A stretch of 64,000 bases of DNA, taken from assembly GCA_036558645.1 (NCBI GenBank), contig DATBFG010000009.1:1-64000 (forward strand), in the 5' to 3' direction. The translations under genes and the position numbers were made by a program. Of this stretch, positions 54,007 to 62,728 are shown in pieces; the stretch's first letter is position 1; every line of letters begins with the position of its first letter. Under the pieces are notes generated by a model. The model made no database searches. It had not been told where the DNA came from and was given only the letters and a program-made list of their open reading frames with translations. The DNA comes from DATBFG01 sp036558645. GTDB lineage: Bacteria; Acidobacteriota; Terriglobia; Terriglobales; Acidobacteriaceae.

Positions 54007-57000
54007 TTAGAAGCTTCGTGCAACCTGCGTCGAGATACCTACGTAGTAGGCGATTTGGGCTATCTGTAGCACGGTCTTCCAGCGCGCGTTCGTGCTGAAT
54101 CCCTTCTCTGGAACGAGAACCATGTCCCCGGCTTGCAGCGTAGCGTCCTCCACTGAACCTGTGAACAGGCCGCCTTTGCCGGCAACCACCGAGCCATCCG
54201 CCCGGATGACGAACATCGCACCCTTATTCGCGAAGTTGGTTGGTCCGCCAGCCTGCTTCAAATACCAGCCCGCGCTCTTGCCGGGTTTATAGCTCACCGC
54301 TGTTGGGTTGTAGACAGAACCATCCACCATTACGGCATTCGGCTTCTTGGGGATATATAGAATGTCTCCGTCTCTAACCTGCAGGTCGGAGGCGCCATTG
54401 GTCCATTCCTCAGTCTTTTGAGAAATATGGATCACCAACCGTCCGCCAGGCGGTGTATCGCGGAGCCGTTCAAGGGTAGCCTGCCATTGCATCAAGGCCG
54501 CATCCTGGGCGAGTTTGTCATCCGGACTTTGGATTGTGGCCGACTTGATAGTCGGTCCCTGATCTTGAGTCTGCCGAATCAATTCCGCACGATTCTTTTC
54601 TTGCATCTCGCGGACTTGCACTCGCTGGAAGATCGAGCCGTACGGATAAGCTTCCGCCCGGAACCCACCGGCGCGAGCGATGATGGAACTCAAACGTTCG
54701 CCTTCGCGAATGCCGTAGGTACCCGGATGAACCACTTCGCCTTCGACCTTGATCGTTGCGCCCACGTCCTTCCAACCGGTCAGTTGGCGAATTGTCAACA
54801 CATCACCGTCTCTCAGCCTGACGTCTGTATCCGGTTCGCCGGCTAATGCCTTGCCGATCTCCACCGTCTTGTATTCGCCGACAACCTTCTGTCCGCCTTC
54901 TACGGTGTACCGCGTGAGGTCGGCCGCGTCGGTGAAAGCCCCTCTCTTGAGTCCTCCGGCAACCTTTACCAATTCAGCTGCACTCATCTGCTGTCCCAGC
55001 GGATACTTCCCCGGTCGGGACACTTCGCCTTCGATCTTCACGGTGGGAGGATCGGTCTTCGTCATATTTTTGTGGATGAAGATTCGGTCCTTGGGTGTGA
55101 GCAGAATGTTGGAGACTGAGTCTCCATCCAGAGCCTTGGCGAGATTGACATCCAGAACCTTGAGCTTCCCGTCTTCGGTTCGTCGGAAAACCTGGGCATC
55201 ATCAAGGAGGGCATCCGGCGTCGCGCCACCGGCAAGGTATACGGCGTCACGCAAATATGTAGCACCGTTTGTCACGTGGTCGCCAGGATCACGCACTTCT
55301 CCGCTCACCGTGATGACCGGCGCATCCTCAAAATCGAACCGGCCAAAAACTCGAATGGTGTCGAATGGCTTTAGAGTAACGTCCTGTTCTTTACCCGCGA
55401 GCGCACTTTCGAGATTGAACGCGATCACCGTCGGAGTGTAGTCAGGAGCTTGCAGACGGATGATTTCCGCATGTTTCTTGTACGGCTCGGGAAGCAGGTC
55501 AGAGTAAGACTTGATCAAATCGGTGACCTTCATCCCGTCCTGGTACGCGTACTTTCCGGGACGGAACACGTGTCCATCCAGGTAGACGGTACGATCCGCA
55601 AACGGAACGATTGGAGAGATCTTGACATCGTCTCCGTCCTGAATCTTGAAGTCCTCGAGTTTTTTGGTGACTGCTTCCTGGTTGTTGAGCTCTGGAATAT
55701 CGAGCCTCAACATCGTCCGGCTCTGGTGAGCCTCGACTCTCTCCACGTCCACGTTGCGCAGAGTGCCAGAGGCAAGTACACCACCGGCGAGTTCCAAAAC
55801 CTGGGCAAGGTTAGCTTCGCCATTCAGTTCATAGATCGCCGGACGTCGCACCATCCCCTGTATTTTCACTTCCGGACCAATAGGTGGAACCATGATGGTG
55901 TCGCCCGGCTCAAGGTGTTGTATGTCCGCTCGCACTCCGTGCAGCAGGAGATCGTAGACATCTATGGTTTGCACCAATTGCTTACCACGATAGAGCTTCA
56001 GAATGCGCATGGATCCGCGCGATGTAGGTCCACCCGCAAGGTAAACGGCATTCAGAGGCGTCGACAGAGAACTCACGTCGTACGCACCGCCACGCTGAAC
56101 ATCTCCCACGACGTAAACGCGCACGGTGCGGAGACGCGCCAGTGAGACGTCCGCGTCAACATCTCGGAATTGTGTCCGCAGCGTGGATTGAACGAGACGC
56201 TGCACATCACCGAGATTTCGTCCGGCCACTTGGACTGAACCAACCTCGGGGAGCGCCAACCGGCCGTCGCGATCCACAACGCGCATAAGACTGTCGGAAT
56301 ACCCACCGAACATTTCTATCTTCAGGCCATCACCCGGGCCGACAACGTATTCTGGCCCAGCTGGAACATCCATTGGCAGCTCGTCGAAGTTCCCTGTTCC
56401 GTTTGTGAAAATGTCCGCCCCAAAACGTTGAAGCATGGGCGAACGACGTGAATACTGCGAGTACATGTCATAGAGCGAAGGAACGTCGGCGTAGGGATTG
56501 GGCCGCCGCTGCAAAATCGGCCGTGTCGGATATTCCGGCAGCGGCGGAAAACCTGTAGTTGGCTGCTGTGGCAGACTGGCCATCGTGGTCGTCTGTTGTG
56601 GGACCGTTCCTAAACCCCGATTCGATATCAGATCGGAAAGCGAAAGCCCCATCCCCATGGTTGACGAACCAAACGAGGACGAGTTCGAGCTGGCATAACG
56701 GCTGGCCAGATCGCTCAAGCTACTTGCCCCCCCACTGAGCGGATTCGAACTTCCTCCCAACTGCTGCGTGGAACTGGCGCTGAGCAATTGCGGAAGATCC
56801 TCCGGCCGAATTCGCGTCATCGAACTGCCGGGATCCATGTTTTCGTAGTAGTTCCCTGCTCCCGATTGCATCTGCGATGCCATCATCAGGCGACGAGGAT
56901 CCTGTGTCGGAAGGTTCTGCGGGCTGGTTTGAGGCGGCAATGTCTGTTGCGGATTTATTGTCGATGGAACCTGGCCAGGTATTTGCGGCGGTTGAGTGTT

Positions 57001-57633
57001 GACAGAGGTGAGTGCATTTTGTGTCTGGTTCTGATCGAACAGCTGTATCGGACAGTTCAAGAACAGATTGTCTTCATGCTTGGCCCAATAGATTTGCTCC
57101 TGCGAGGAGTGTGGGGAAAGAGGATCTGTCTGTCCATTCGGCTTCTGTATTGCATCAAGCGTAGTGGTCGGCTGCGGTGGACCAGATAGTTGACCATATA
57201 AGAGACAATTGCGGTACAACTCGTCTCGGGACGGCTTGGCCTTTATATAGTAACGGTCTTCGATCTCCCGCGTCGCCACGATACGCACATTGTGATCTTC
57301 CTGTAGCAAGCGAAAGACAGCATCGTCCGTGAGGTCCTCGGGATCGAGTAATCTTCCCTGCTCGTAGGCCTTCCTCACCAGTGCCTTCTTGACCTGAAGC
57401 ATCAGGCCATCTTCATCGCGCAGTATTGAAATGATCTTGTCAGCGGACAGCGCGACTAATTGTTCAGCCTCAAGCTCTGCGCGTGAATCCGGGACATCGA
57501 GCGCGGTCTTCTGCTGCTGGTAGGGGCCGATGTATTGACCCACATTCTGTCCAAGGCTCGCTGTGGCGCCTGCCCCAATCAGCAAGAACGCCAAAATGGC
57601 GGAATGAAAGAAACGCAATCGAGAGTTGCCCAT
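54007..57633 (-). CDS. Giant SLBB-repeat polysaccharide exporter (Wza-like)
   Basis: A 1,208-residue outer-membrane export protein, about three times the length of E. coli Wza (about 380). I take ATG 57633 (MGNSRLRFFHSAILAF, a good signal peptide); an ATG at 57684 adds 17 residues. After a Gln/Pro/Ser-rich N-terminal half comes the Poly_export domain (EYVVGPGDGLKIEMFGGY). At least seven SLBB-type repeats follow, with cores VYVVGDVQRGGAY, VKIQGMVRRPAIY, VYLDGHVFRPGKY, ITVSGEVRDPGDH, VKIEGEVSRPGKY, IKVEGEVVHPGTY and VMVDGSVYNPTAV. It should form the periplasmic and outer-membrane conduit for the polymer. The C-terminal amphipathic helix seen in Wza is represented by a hydrophobic end (VLQIAQIAYYVG). 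Confidence 0.87.
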   Translation of the reverse strand: MGNSRLRFFHSAILAFLLIGAGATASLGQNVGQYIGPYQQQKTALDVPDSRAELEAEQLVALSADKIISILRDEDGLMLQVKKALVRKAYEQGRLLDPEDLTDDAVFRLLQEDHNVRIVATREIEDRYYIKAKPSRDELYRNCLLYGQLSGPPQPTTTLDAIQKPNGQTDPLSPHSSQEQIYWAKHEDNLFLNCPIQLFDQNQTQNALTSVNTQPPQIPGQVPSTINPQQTLPPQTSPQNLPTQDPRRLMMASQMQSGAGNYYENMDPGSSMTRIRPEDLPQLLSASSTQQLGGSSNPLSGGASSLSDLASRYASSNSSSFGSSTMGMGLSLSDLISNRGLGTVPQQTTTMASLPQQPTTGFPPLPEYPTRPILQRRPNPYADVPSLYDMYSQYSRRSPMLQRFGADIFTNGTGNFDELPMDVPAGPEYVVGPGDGLKIEMFGGYSDSLMRVVDRDGRLALPEVGSVQVAGRNLGDVQRLVQSTLRTQFRDVDADVSLARLRTVRVYVVGDVQRGGAYDVSSLSTPLNAVYLAGGPTSRGSMRILKLYRGKQLVQTIDVYDLLLHGVRADIQHLEPGDTIMVPPIGPEVKIQGMVRRPAIYELNGEANLAQVLELAGGVLASGTLRNVDVERVEAHQSRTMLRLDIPELNNQEAVTKKLEDFKIQDGDDVKISPIVPFADRTVYLDGHVFRPGKYAYQDGMKVTDLIKSYSDLLPEPYKKHAEIIRLQAPDYTPTVIAFNLESALAGKEQDVTLKPFDTIRVFGRFDFEDAPVITVSGEVRDPGDHVTNGATYLRDAVYLAGGATPDALLDDAQVFRRTEDGKLKVLDVNLAKALDGDSVSNILLTPKDRIFIHKNMTKTDPPTVKIEGEVSRPGKYPLGQQMSAAELVKVAGGLKRGAFTDAADLTRYTVEGGQKVVGEYKTVEIGKALAGEPDTDVRLRDGDVLTIRQLTGWKDVGATIKVEGEVVHPGTYGIREGERLSSIIARAGGFRAEAYPYGSIFQRVQVREMQEKNRAELIRQTQDQGPTIKSATIQSPDDKLAQDAALMQWQATLERLRDTPPGGRLVIHISQKTEEWTNGASDLQVRDGDILYIPKKPNAVMVDGSVYNPTAVSYKPGKSAGWYLKQAGGPTNFANKGAMFVIRADGSVVAGKGGLFTGSVEDATLQAGDMVLVPEKGFSTNARWKTVLQIAQIAYYVGISTQVARSF

Positions 57634-57791
57634 AGGTTTGTACCGATTTTCGGGGGATTTATCTATTTTGTAAGGGAGCTGCATGCCACAATGTCAAATT
57701 TTTGCAAAATATCGCAAAGCTCCGCTCTCTCACTTACAAGGTTCTCGTGAGCTAACCTTTTGAAAGAAACTGAGGTGCAGTCAAATCAAGG

Positions 57792-58193
57792 CTAATTTGC
57801 CTTGGGCCGAGCTATCACCTCTGAGGGCCGCAAAACAAAAACTCGTCCGCGAAGCGTATTCAGGATTCCCTCTTCCGACGTCTCCACGCGGTTCGAACGA
57901 ATATCGAGATTCGCCCAATAAAAGATGCTGCTATTGTGCTCCGTCGCCAGGGCCAAGATCTTTAGCTGCGGAAAGCGATCTAACAGCAAGTCGCAAATGT
58001 GCGGTCGTTCGCCCGATTCGTCCAAACTGATGATGAGAAAGTCGGGGTGGGACTGGGAGACCGTTTCCATGATCGCCGCCAAGTCTTCCATCACCCCTAC
58101 TACTTCGATATCCGATTGATCGCTGATCGTGGCCAGCACGAGCTCGCGCATCAAACGCGGTTGATTCGCGATGAGAACTTTGACTCTTTGCAC
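57792..58193 (-). CDS. Degenerate receiver-domain protein (pseudo-receiver)
   Basis: A 133-residue protein with the beta-alpha pattern of a CheY-like receiver (VKVLIANQPRLMRELVLATI at the start, HPDFLIISLDESGE in strand 3, LKILALATE in strand 4), but no output domain. The acidic pocket after strand 1 is NQ instead of Asp-Asp/Glu, and the phospho-acceptor Asp, expected right after DFLII, is Ser (S56). It therefore should not be phosphorylated in the usual way. I choose GTG 58193 with a GGGGGG box upstream; the longer frame to 58247 adds an unlike N terminus. It lies beside the NarL-type regulator and upstream of the exporter gene, so it may be a regulatory partner of EPS genes. Confidence 0.75.
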   Translation of the reverse strand: MQRVKVLIANQPRLMRELVLATISDQSDIEVVGVMEDLAAIMETVSQSHPDFLIISLDESGERPHICDLLLDRFPQLKILALATEHNSSIFYWANLDIRSNRVETSEEGILNTLRGRVFVLRPSEVIARPKAN

Positions 58194-58369
58194 AGCCCCC
58201 CCTGCGCCCCACAGTATGACGATCCCGTGGGAAAAGAACAGGTTCAAAACAGAACTCGTTTTCGATGAACACAGTACTGACCTTTTTCAGTTTCAAGAAG
58301 TGCGAACGTACTAGTACCTTCACTGCAAAGTACCCATGAGTACCTAATGATGAAAAGGAAAACAGGAAG

Positions 58370-59038
58370 TCAGGAAACCCAACCTTGAATCCGGCACACC
58401 TCGACTACCGCGAGTCGGTCGCTCGCTCCCACTTTCCTGAGCATGCGATGTACATGATTTTTCACCGTCTGTTCGGCGACATTCAGCTGGCTAGCGATTT
58501 CCTTGTTTGTTAAACCCTGGCCAATCATTTTAACGAGTTGCTGCTCACGTCGAGTCAGCCCGAGTTGCTGCCTCAGCTGAAAACTTGGCAGCTCTCGGGG
58601 CTGTTGCGAAACGTAGTCAAACAGGCTAAGGCACAGGCTGGGGGGACAAACCGCCTCATTATTCATCACCGCGCGTACGGCGGCCGCAACTTCTAGCGCT
58701 GAGGCATCCTTGAGAACATATCCGACGACGCCTTCGCGAACCGAACGCAAGAAAATCTCACGGTTAGGTTCCATGCCGATCAGCACGACCTTAAGTCCTG
58801 GCACGAGACGTCGGAGCTCCGGGATGAATCCCAAATCCGCTAGCGCGAAGGGCATGCAGTCAAACAGGAGAACCTGAGGAGAGGCCTCTGCAACCTGACT
58901 AATGACCTCGGGAAAGAACGGGGCTGATCCCACTACACGAATGTCAATCTTCTTGTTGAGGATACGGGTAAGCGCTTCCCGCAACAGCCGGTTTTCGGCT
59001 AGAAGAAAAACGTCGATGCCACAGGCAACCGAAGACAT
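58370..59038 (-). CDS. NarL/LuxR-family response regulator
   Basis: A 222-residue two-domain regulator. The receiver keeps the phospho-acceptor D60 (SPQVLLFDCMPF) and the conserved Lys in VGYVLKDASA, but the acidic pair after strand 1 is EN, which may change Mg binding. The C-terminal LuxR-type HTH is intact (LTRREQQLVKMIGQGLTNKEIASQLNVAEQTVKNHVHRML). No histidine kinase gene is nearby. Being the first gene of the leftward EPS block, it is a good candidate for its transcriptional activator. Confidence 0.9.
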   Translation of the reverse strand: MSSVACGIDVFLLAENRLLREALTRILNKKIDIRVVGSAPFFPEVISQVAEASPQVLLFDCMPFALADLGFIPELRRLVPGLKVVLIGMEPNREIFLRSVREGVVGYVLKDASALEVAAAVRAVMNNEAVCPPSLCLSLFDYVSQQPRELPSFQLRQQLGLTRREQQLVKMIGQGLTNKEIASQLNVAEQTVKNHVHRMLRKVGASDRLAVVEVCRIQGWVS

Positions 59039-59310
59039 ATCACCCCGCGAGCTTACGACCTAATTGAGCGAGTGAGACTTTCGTTCTGAGCCGTTAATCT
59101 TAACGTAAGAAGGTAGATATCCCAAGCCCCGAAACGCAAGATCCCCAAGCCAAGTATGGGTCAATAAACACAGTTCGGTTGATGAGGTTGCGCTTGCAAG
59201 GTATTTTTTTGGATTTTGCAACGAGCTGTTTGCTCTCGTTCTGATGATGTACCGTCACTATGCGCGAGAAATTCGCCAATTCAATCGGTTAAGTAATTGA
59301 AAACGCAACA
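59039..59310. other. Intergenic region upstream of the response regulator
   Basis: This part of the 760-base gap before the DUF4214/glycosidase paralogue holds no recognisable gene. It must carry the promoter of the leftward EPS regulator. A partial inverted repeat, AACGAGC and GCTCTCGTT, lies near 59220-59240. Confidence 0.5.
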
Positions 59311-59645
59311 CTAATTGAACCAATCAGACGAAACAGGACCCACAGGACCTACTTTTTGCTTGAACGCTTCGGAAACCCATCCAATCTCAATGTCTTGCTC
59401 AGGCTCTTCTCCGGTCCTGGCGTAAAGCTCCATACCCGATCTTCCATAATCTCGGCGATTACGCCTCACTGGATCATGTAGATTTAGGAACGAGCAAACA
59501 TCGCAGGAGTTGAGAGTGGGTGCACTCGGGAAAGGTAACCACGTTTCGGGCGATGCCTACGGTTTTGGCACTTGGCCAGAGGCCCCATTCGCGGAAACCG
59601 AGTGCACCAATACGTGCCCGCTATTCGCCATCCCAGATGATCCGT
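59311..59645 (-). pseudogene. Decayed cytosine-deaminase-like gene
   Basis: Reading the minus strand, a frame ending at 59311 gives TLNSCDVCSFLNLHDPVRR and then ELYARTGEEPEQDIE, which align with TLSPCDVCATLIYMRQFNR and ELYAKYRGEKPDQDIE of the intact deaminase at 62.0 kb. The stretch between them has lost about 20 residues, a TAG lies in the frame upstream of the SCDVC motif, and the part around 59560-59640 (GHVLVHSVSANGAS) matches only after a frame change. It is therefore a remnant of a paralogue. The intact copy lies in the same orientation on the other side of the glycosidase gene. Confidence 0.72.
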
Positions 59646-59798
59646 CAGTTACCAATCTAGATCGACCCAGACAAGAATGTGCAGAATGCGCTTTTACCCA
59701 ATCCTCCAAATATGTATTCTCATTGATTGCTAACTTGGCGGCATGCGATTTCTTGGCACCCGGTCTTCTACTTTTGGCAGCAAAGTGGAGAAGTTATC

Positions 59799-61823
59799 GT
59801 GTCTAGGAATCTCCGCCTCTGTTTTATTGTTGTCGGTTCCATGCTTGTCACCAGCTGCGGAAACCTGGTTTATACTCCAGCGAAGGTAAACAACGGGCTG
59901 TCGCAGCAATATTGCACGAACCACTCCTCGATCGATGGCGTTCCCTTCTTCATAAGCCAAGTCTATTCGGACATCTTGGGACGGTCCCCGGACGACATTG
60001 AGCAGACGCTTGACATATCTCTTATTGAAGAACTTAATCGCACGAATTGCGGTACAGCGAGCCCGGAGTTCTCGACCGGCGATTGCGAATGGGATAATAA
60101 CGCCAACAGAGTTCTATATTTTCTATCTACTGCGGAGTCTATCTCCCACAATGGAAATCTGTATCGTGATTCCGCATTTTTGACGGTGCTTTTTAAGGTA
60201 CTGCTTCGCCGGAATCCCGACCTACCAACGTTCGACCACTACTTGTCCCTGCTGACCTCGGGAGGGACGCGGCAAAACGTCGCTAAGTCTTTCTTGCAGA
60301 GCCAAGAGTACCGAAAACGTTTTGCATGCACCGCCAACGGGACTGATAACGCTACTTGCAATGGATCCTCATCGATCGATCCGATACCATCGTTTGTTTC
60401 TCAACTTTATACTGATACCCTGAGCCGACCACCAGATAAGAAGGGCGCGGCTCTCTGGACGAGCTATACAAGTGAAAACCAGCTGGCCAAGTGCAGGAAC
60501 AGCTCAGGAACTGCATACAGCGTCTGCGATCGCGTCATCGAAGCTCAAACGGTTCTCGGTTTCTTAAATTCAAGCGAGTACCTTGCCTCCAACCCGCCGC
60601 TCAGTGACAACCAGGATTTCGTCACAGCTCTCTATCGTCATCTCTTCCGAAGAGAACCCGATCCAGCGGGCTTGCAGTTCCAGACCAATTACTTAAACGA
60701 AACGAGTGACCGCTTAGGGACCCTGGAGTCGTTGTTGACGAGCAGTGAGTACCGAAATCGCTTTAGTTGTTACGCCGGCAACGGGGACCGTATGAATTTT
60801 GGGGTCAATGGTCACCCCTTCAATGGCACGGCGTACTCCGATGTCGTGGGTGTGGATTATGCTACCCAGATCAGCCTGCTTCGAGACGCCGGCCTCACGT
60901 GGTATAGAGTTACCGTAGGTGTACCCGCGTCCGGGAATGATTTCCCCAGCGTGGATCGGCTGCAGGTTCTGGCTCAAGCTGGAGGTGTACACCTTCTTCC
61001 CATCATTGTTCCCACCCTTGATCGCAAAACATCCTCCCTTGATGATCTGTATAAACAATCGTATTCAGCTGCATTCAGGATTGTGAGTCACTTCAAGTCT
61101 TCGATCCATGTGTGGGAACTTTCCAACGAAGAAGATGTGTACAGCTTGTACGCACCCGGAGATCCCTGGGAAGGTGGAACTTGGCCTTGGGGCTCACCCA
61201 CTGGTCAAAATATCGTCGATTTTTACCCTCCACGCCTGGCCATTGCGGAAGCTGTTGTTCGTGGTTTGGCAGACGGAGCACGCGATGCTGATCCCACCTG
61301 TTTGCGCGTCGTTGATTTTGCCTGGTTGCACATCGGCATGCTCCAGCAATTTGAGAACGATCATGTGCCCTATGACATAGTCGCAATACACTGGTACTCG
61401 AATGCGGACCAAATAAATCACCGGGCCATGGGCGAGATCACGTGCCCTGGCCAAGGCTTGCCCTGCACACAACCGCTTTTGTATTTCAACCTGCTTGAAC
61501 GGGTAAAGACTATTACCCATGGAAAGCCGTTATGGATCACAGAAACCAATTACCACCCCCTACCGGGAAATTCTGACGAATTGGATCTTGCCCTGGAAGC
61601 AGAGTATCTGCCCATGATCGTACCGGTGTACTTGGGCTCTCCATCGACTTACCCATTCCAAGTCGTGATGGTTTACGAACTCCTCGATGAACCGGAACAC
61701 CAACCCAATCCGGCTTCTGCAGAAATGGGCTTGTACCAGGTCAACGTGGCGGGAGGCTTTACAACCCTCGGATCTCCAAAAGACGTCTACCTTCCGCTGC
61801 GGCAAATCATAACCGGGCATTGA
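59799..61823 (+). CDS. Lipoprotein with two DUF4214 modules and GH-A clan glycosidase-like domain
   Basis: A 674-residue protein. GTG 59799 follows GTGGAG at 8 bases; it starts a lipoprotein signal with the lipobox LVTSC (C20). Two DUF4214-type modules (FFISQVYSDILGRSPDD...SQEYRKRF; FVSQLYTDTLSRPPDKKG...SSEYRNRF) precede a glycosidase-like region with VWELSNEED (E444, acid/base) and WITETNY (E582, nucleophile). It is the larger paralogue of the protein at 30.0 kb, which has one DUF4214 module and no lipobox. The repeated NFGVNGHPFNGTAYSD-type linker is shared. It is expected on the outside of the cell or in the periplasm, acting on a glycan. Substrate unknown. Confidence 0.78.
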   Translation: MSRNLRLCFIVVGSMLVTSCGNLVYTPAKVNNGLSQQYCTNHSSIDGVPFFISQVYSDILGRSPDDIEQTLDISLIEELNRTNCGTASPEFSTGDCEWDNNANRVLYFLSTAESISHNGNLYRDSAFLTVLFKVLLRRNPDLPTFDHYLSLLTSGGTRQNVAKSFLQSQEYRKRFACTANGTDNATCNGSSSIDPIPSFVSQLYTDTLSRPPDKKGAALWTSYTSENQLAKCRNSSGTAYSVCDRVIEAQTVLGFLNSSEYLASNPPLSDNQDFVTALYRHLFRREPDPAGLQFQTNYLNETSDRLGTLESLLTSSEYRNRFSCYAGNGDRMNFGVNGHPFNGTAYSDVVGVDYATQISLLRDAGLTWYRVTVGVPASGNDFPSVDRLQVLAQAGGVHLLPIIVPTLDRKTSSLDDLYKQSYSAAFRIVSHFKSSIHVWELSNEEDVYSLYAPGDPWEGGTWPWGSPTGQNIVDFYPPRLAIAEAVVRGLADGARDADPTCLRVVDFAWLHIGMLQQFENDHVPYDIVAIHWYSNADQINHRAMGEITCPGQGLPCTQPLLYFNLLERVKTITHGKPLWITETNYHPLPGNSDELDLALEAEYLPMIVPVYLGSPSTYPFQVVMVYELLDEPEHQPNPASAEMGLYQVNVAGGFTTLGSPKDVYLPLRQIITGH

Positions 61824-61972
61824 CGTTGGTACTTTGGCCGGATTCGGCCGGATTCTCACTTTTTTCGGGTAATCGTTCTTCGCGCAAACTGGGAAAATTC
61901 GGGCTCGTGACTGAGTTCTAAAGAACAAACCCGTGCTTGCGTCTCACCTGCCGGAGTGATTTGAATTCGCAG

Positions 61973-62563
61973 TTAAACCCGCTTCCGTAGCTTGGCCACT
62001 TCCGCCAACCCCTTCCAGTCTTCGATATCCTGGTCGGGCTTCTCTCCGCGATATTTCGCATAAAGCTCGATGCCTTGGCGATCTTCCAGAATCTCAACGA
62101 GCACGCCTTTGTCTCGAATCATCTGCTCATTGCCTGAAGCATTGGTGACATCACCGACGACAACTCTGTTGAACTGGCGCATGTAGATCAGCGTCGCGCA
62201 CACATCGCAGGGGCTGAGAGTCGTGAAAATCGTTGTCTGGCTAAAATCCTTGCGTCCCGCATCACGGATAGCGGAAGTCTCCCCGTGATTGTAAGGATGG
62301 TTTTCCTGCGCCAAGGTGTTGTGGCCTTTCCCGATAATCTGGCGCGTCTGGTTGCTGATGACGATACCTCCAATCGGGCATCCTCCTTCTTCATAACCTT
62401 TTTGAGCGAGCAGCACGGCAATGCGCATGAAATCGGCGTCGCTCAGCTTCTTGAAAAATTCGCTTTCAGCAACTGCGGTCAAGCTCTTCGTCGGAAGATG
62501 CGCGATTACATTGAGGGCTTCATCAGTGACAGGCGTATCGCGGGTGAACAAAGGTTTTGTCAT
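61973..62563 (-). CDS. Cytosine deaminase-like nucleobase deaminase (Fcy1 type)
   Basis: A 196-residue zinc deaminase. The zinc motifs are H93-x-E95 in YNHGETSAI and C119-x2-C122 in TLSPCDVC. The segments GYEEGGCPIGG, IGKGHNTL and FTTLSPCDVC closely resemble yeast cytosine deaminase, so deamination of cytosine or a related base is likely. A helical N-terminal extension of about 45 residues precedes the domain. ATG 62563 has AGGAA in front, very close; a longer start at 62605 is less likely. It is divergent from the TIR-protein gene (165 bases). A decayed copy lies at 59.3-59.6 kb. Confidence 0.85.
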   Translation of the reverse strand: MTKPLFTRDTPVTDEALNVIAHLPTKSLTAVAESEFFKKLSDADFMRIAVLLAQKGYEEGGCPIGGIVISNQTRQIIGKGHNTLAQENHPYNHGETSAIRDAGRKDFSQTTIFTTLSPCDVCATLIYMRQFNRVVVGDVTNASGNEQMIRDKGVLVEILEDRQGIELYAKYRGEKPDQDIEDWKGLAEVAKLRKRV

Positions 62564-62728
62564 TTCCTGTACCCCGTGTCGACGTTTGATAATAAATCCC
62601 GGCACTCATCTGGCACAACGAGTGGCTATAAACGCACAGGCCGCCTGGAGAACAGCGGAGAAATCCGCCCGGTCTCACCGATAAATCAAACGGGGAGGAA
62701 CAAAATTCGTGTACTATGCGCTGAAGCC

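Noticed and set aside
54749..55441. Plus-strand frame (230 codons) opposite the SLBB exporter gene
   Set aside because: It is Ser/Pro-rich antisense sequence over a conserved gene, without a ribosome binding site or domain.
57634..57710. TTGACA-like box upstream of the SLBB exporter gene
   Set aside because: A -35-like TTGACA is present on the minus strand but no convincing -10 box follows at the right distance.
59510..59806. Small frame (98 codons) ahead of the second glycosidase gene
   Set aside because: Its sequence overlaps the decayed deaminase remnant on the opposite strand, and its end overlaps the signal peptide of the glycosidase gene.
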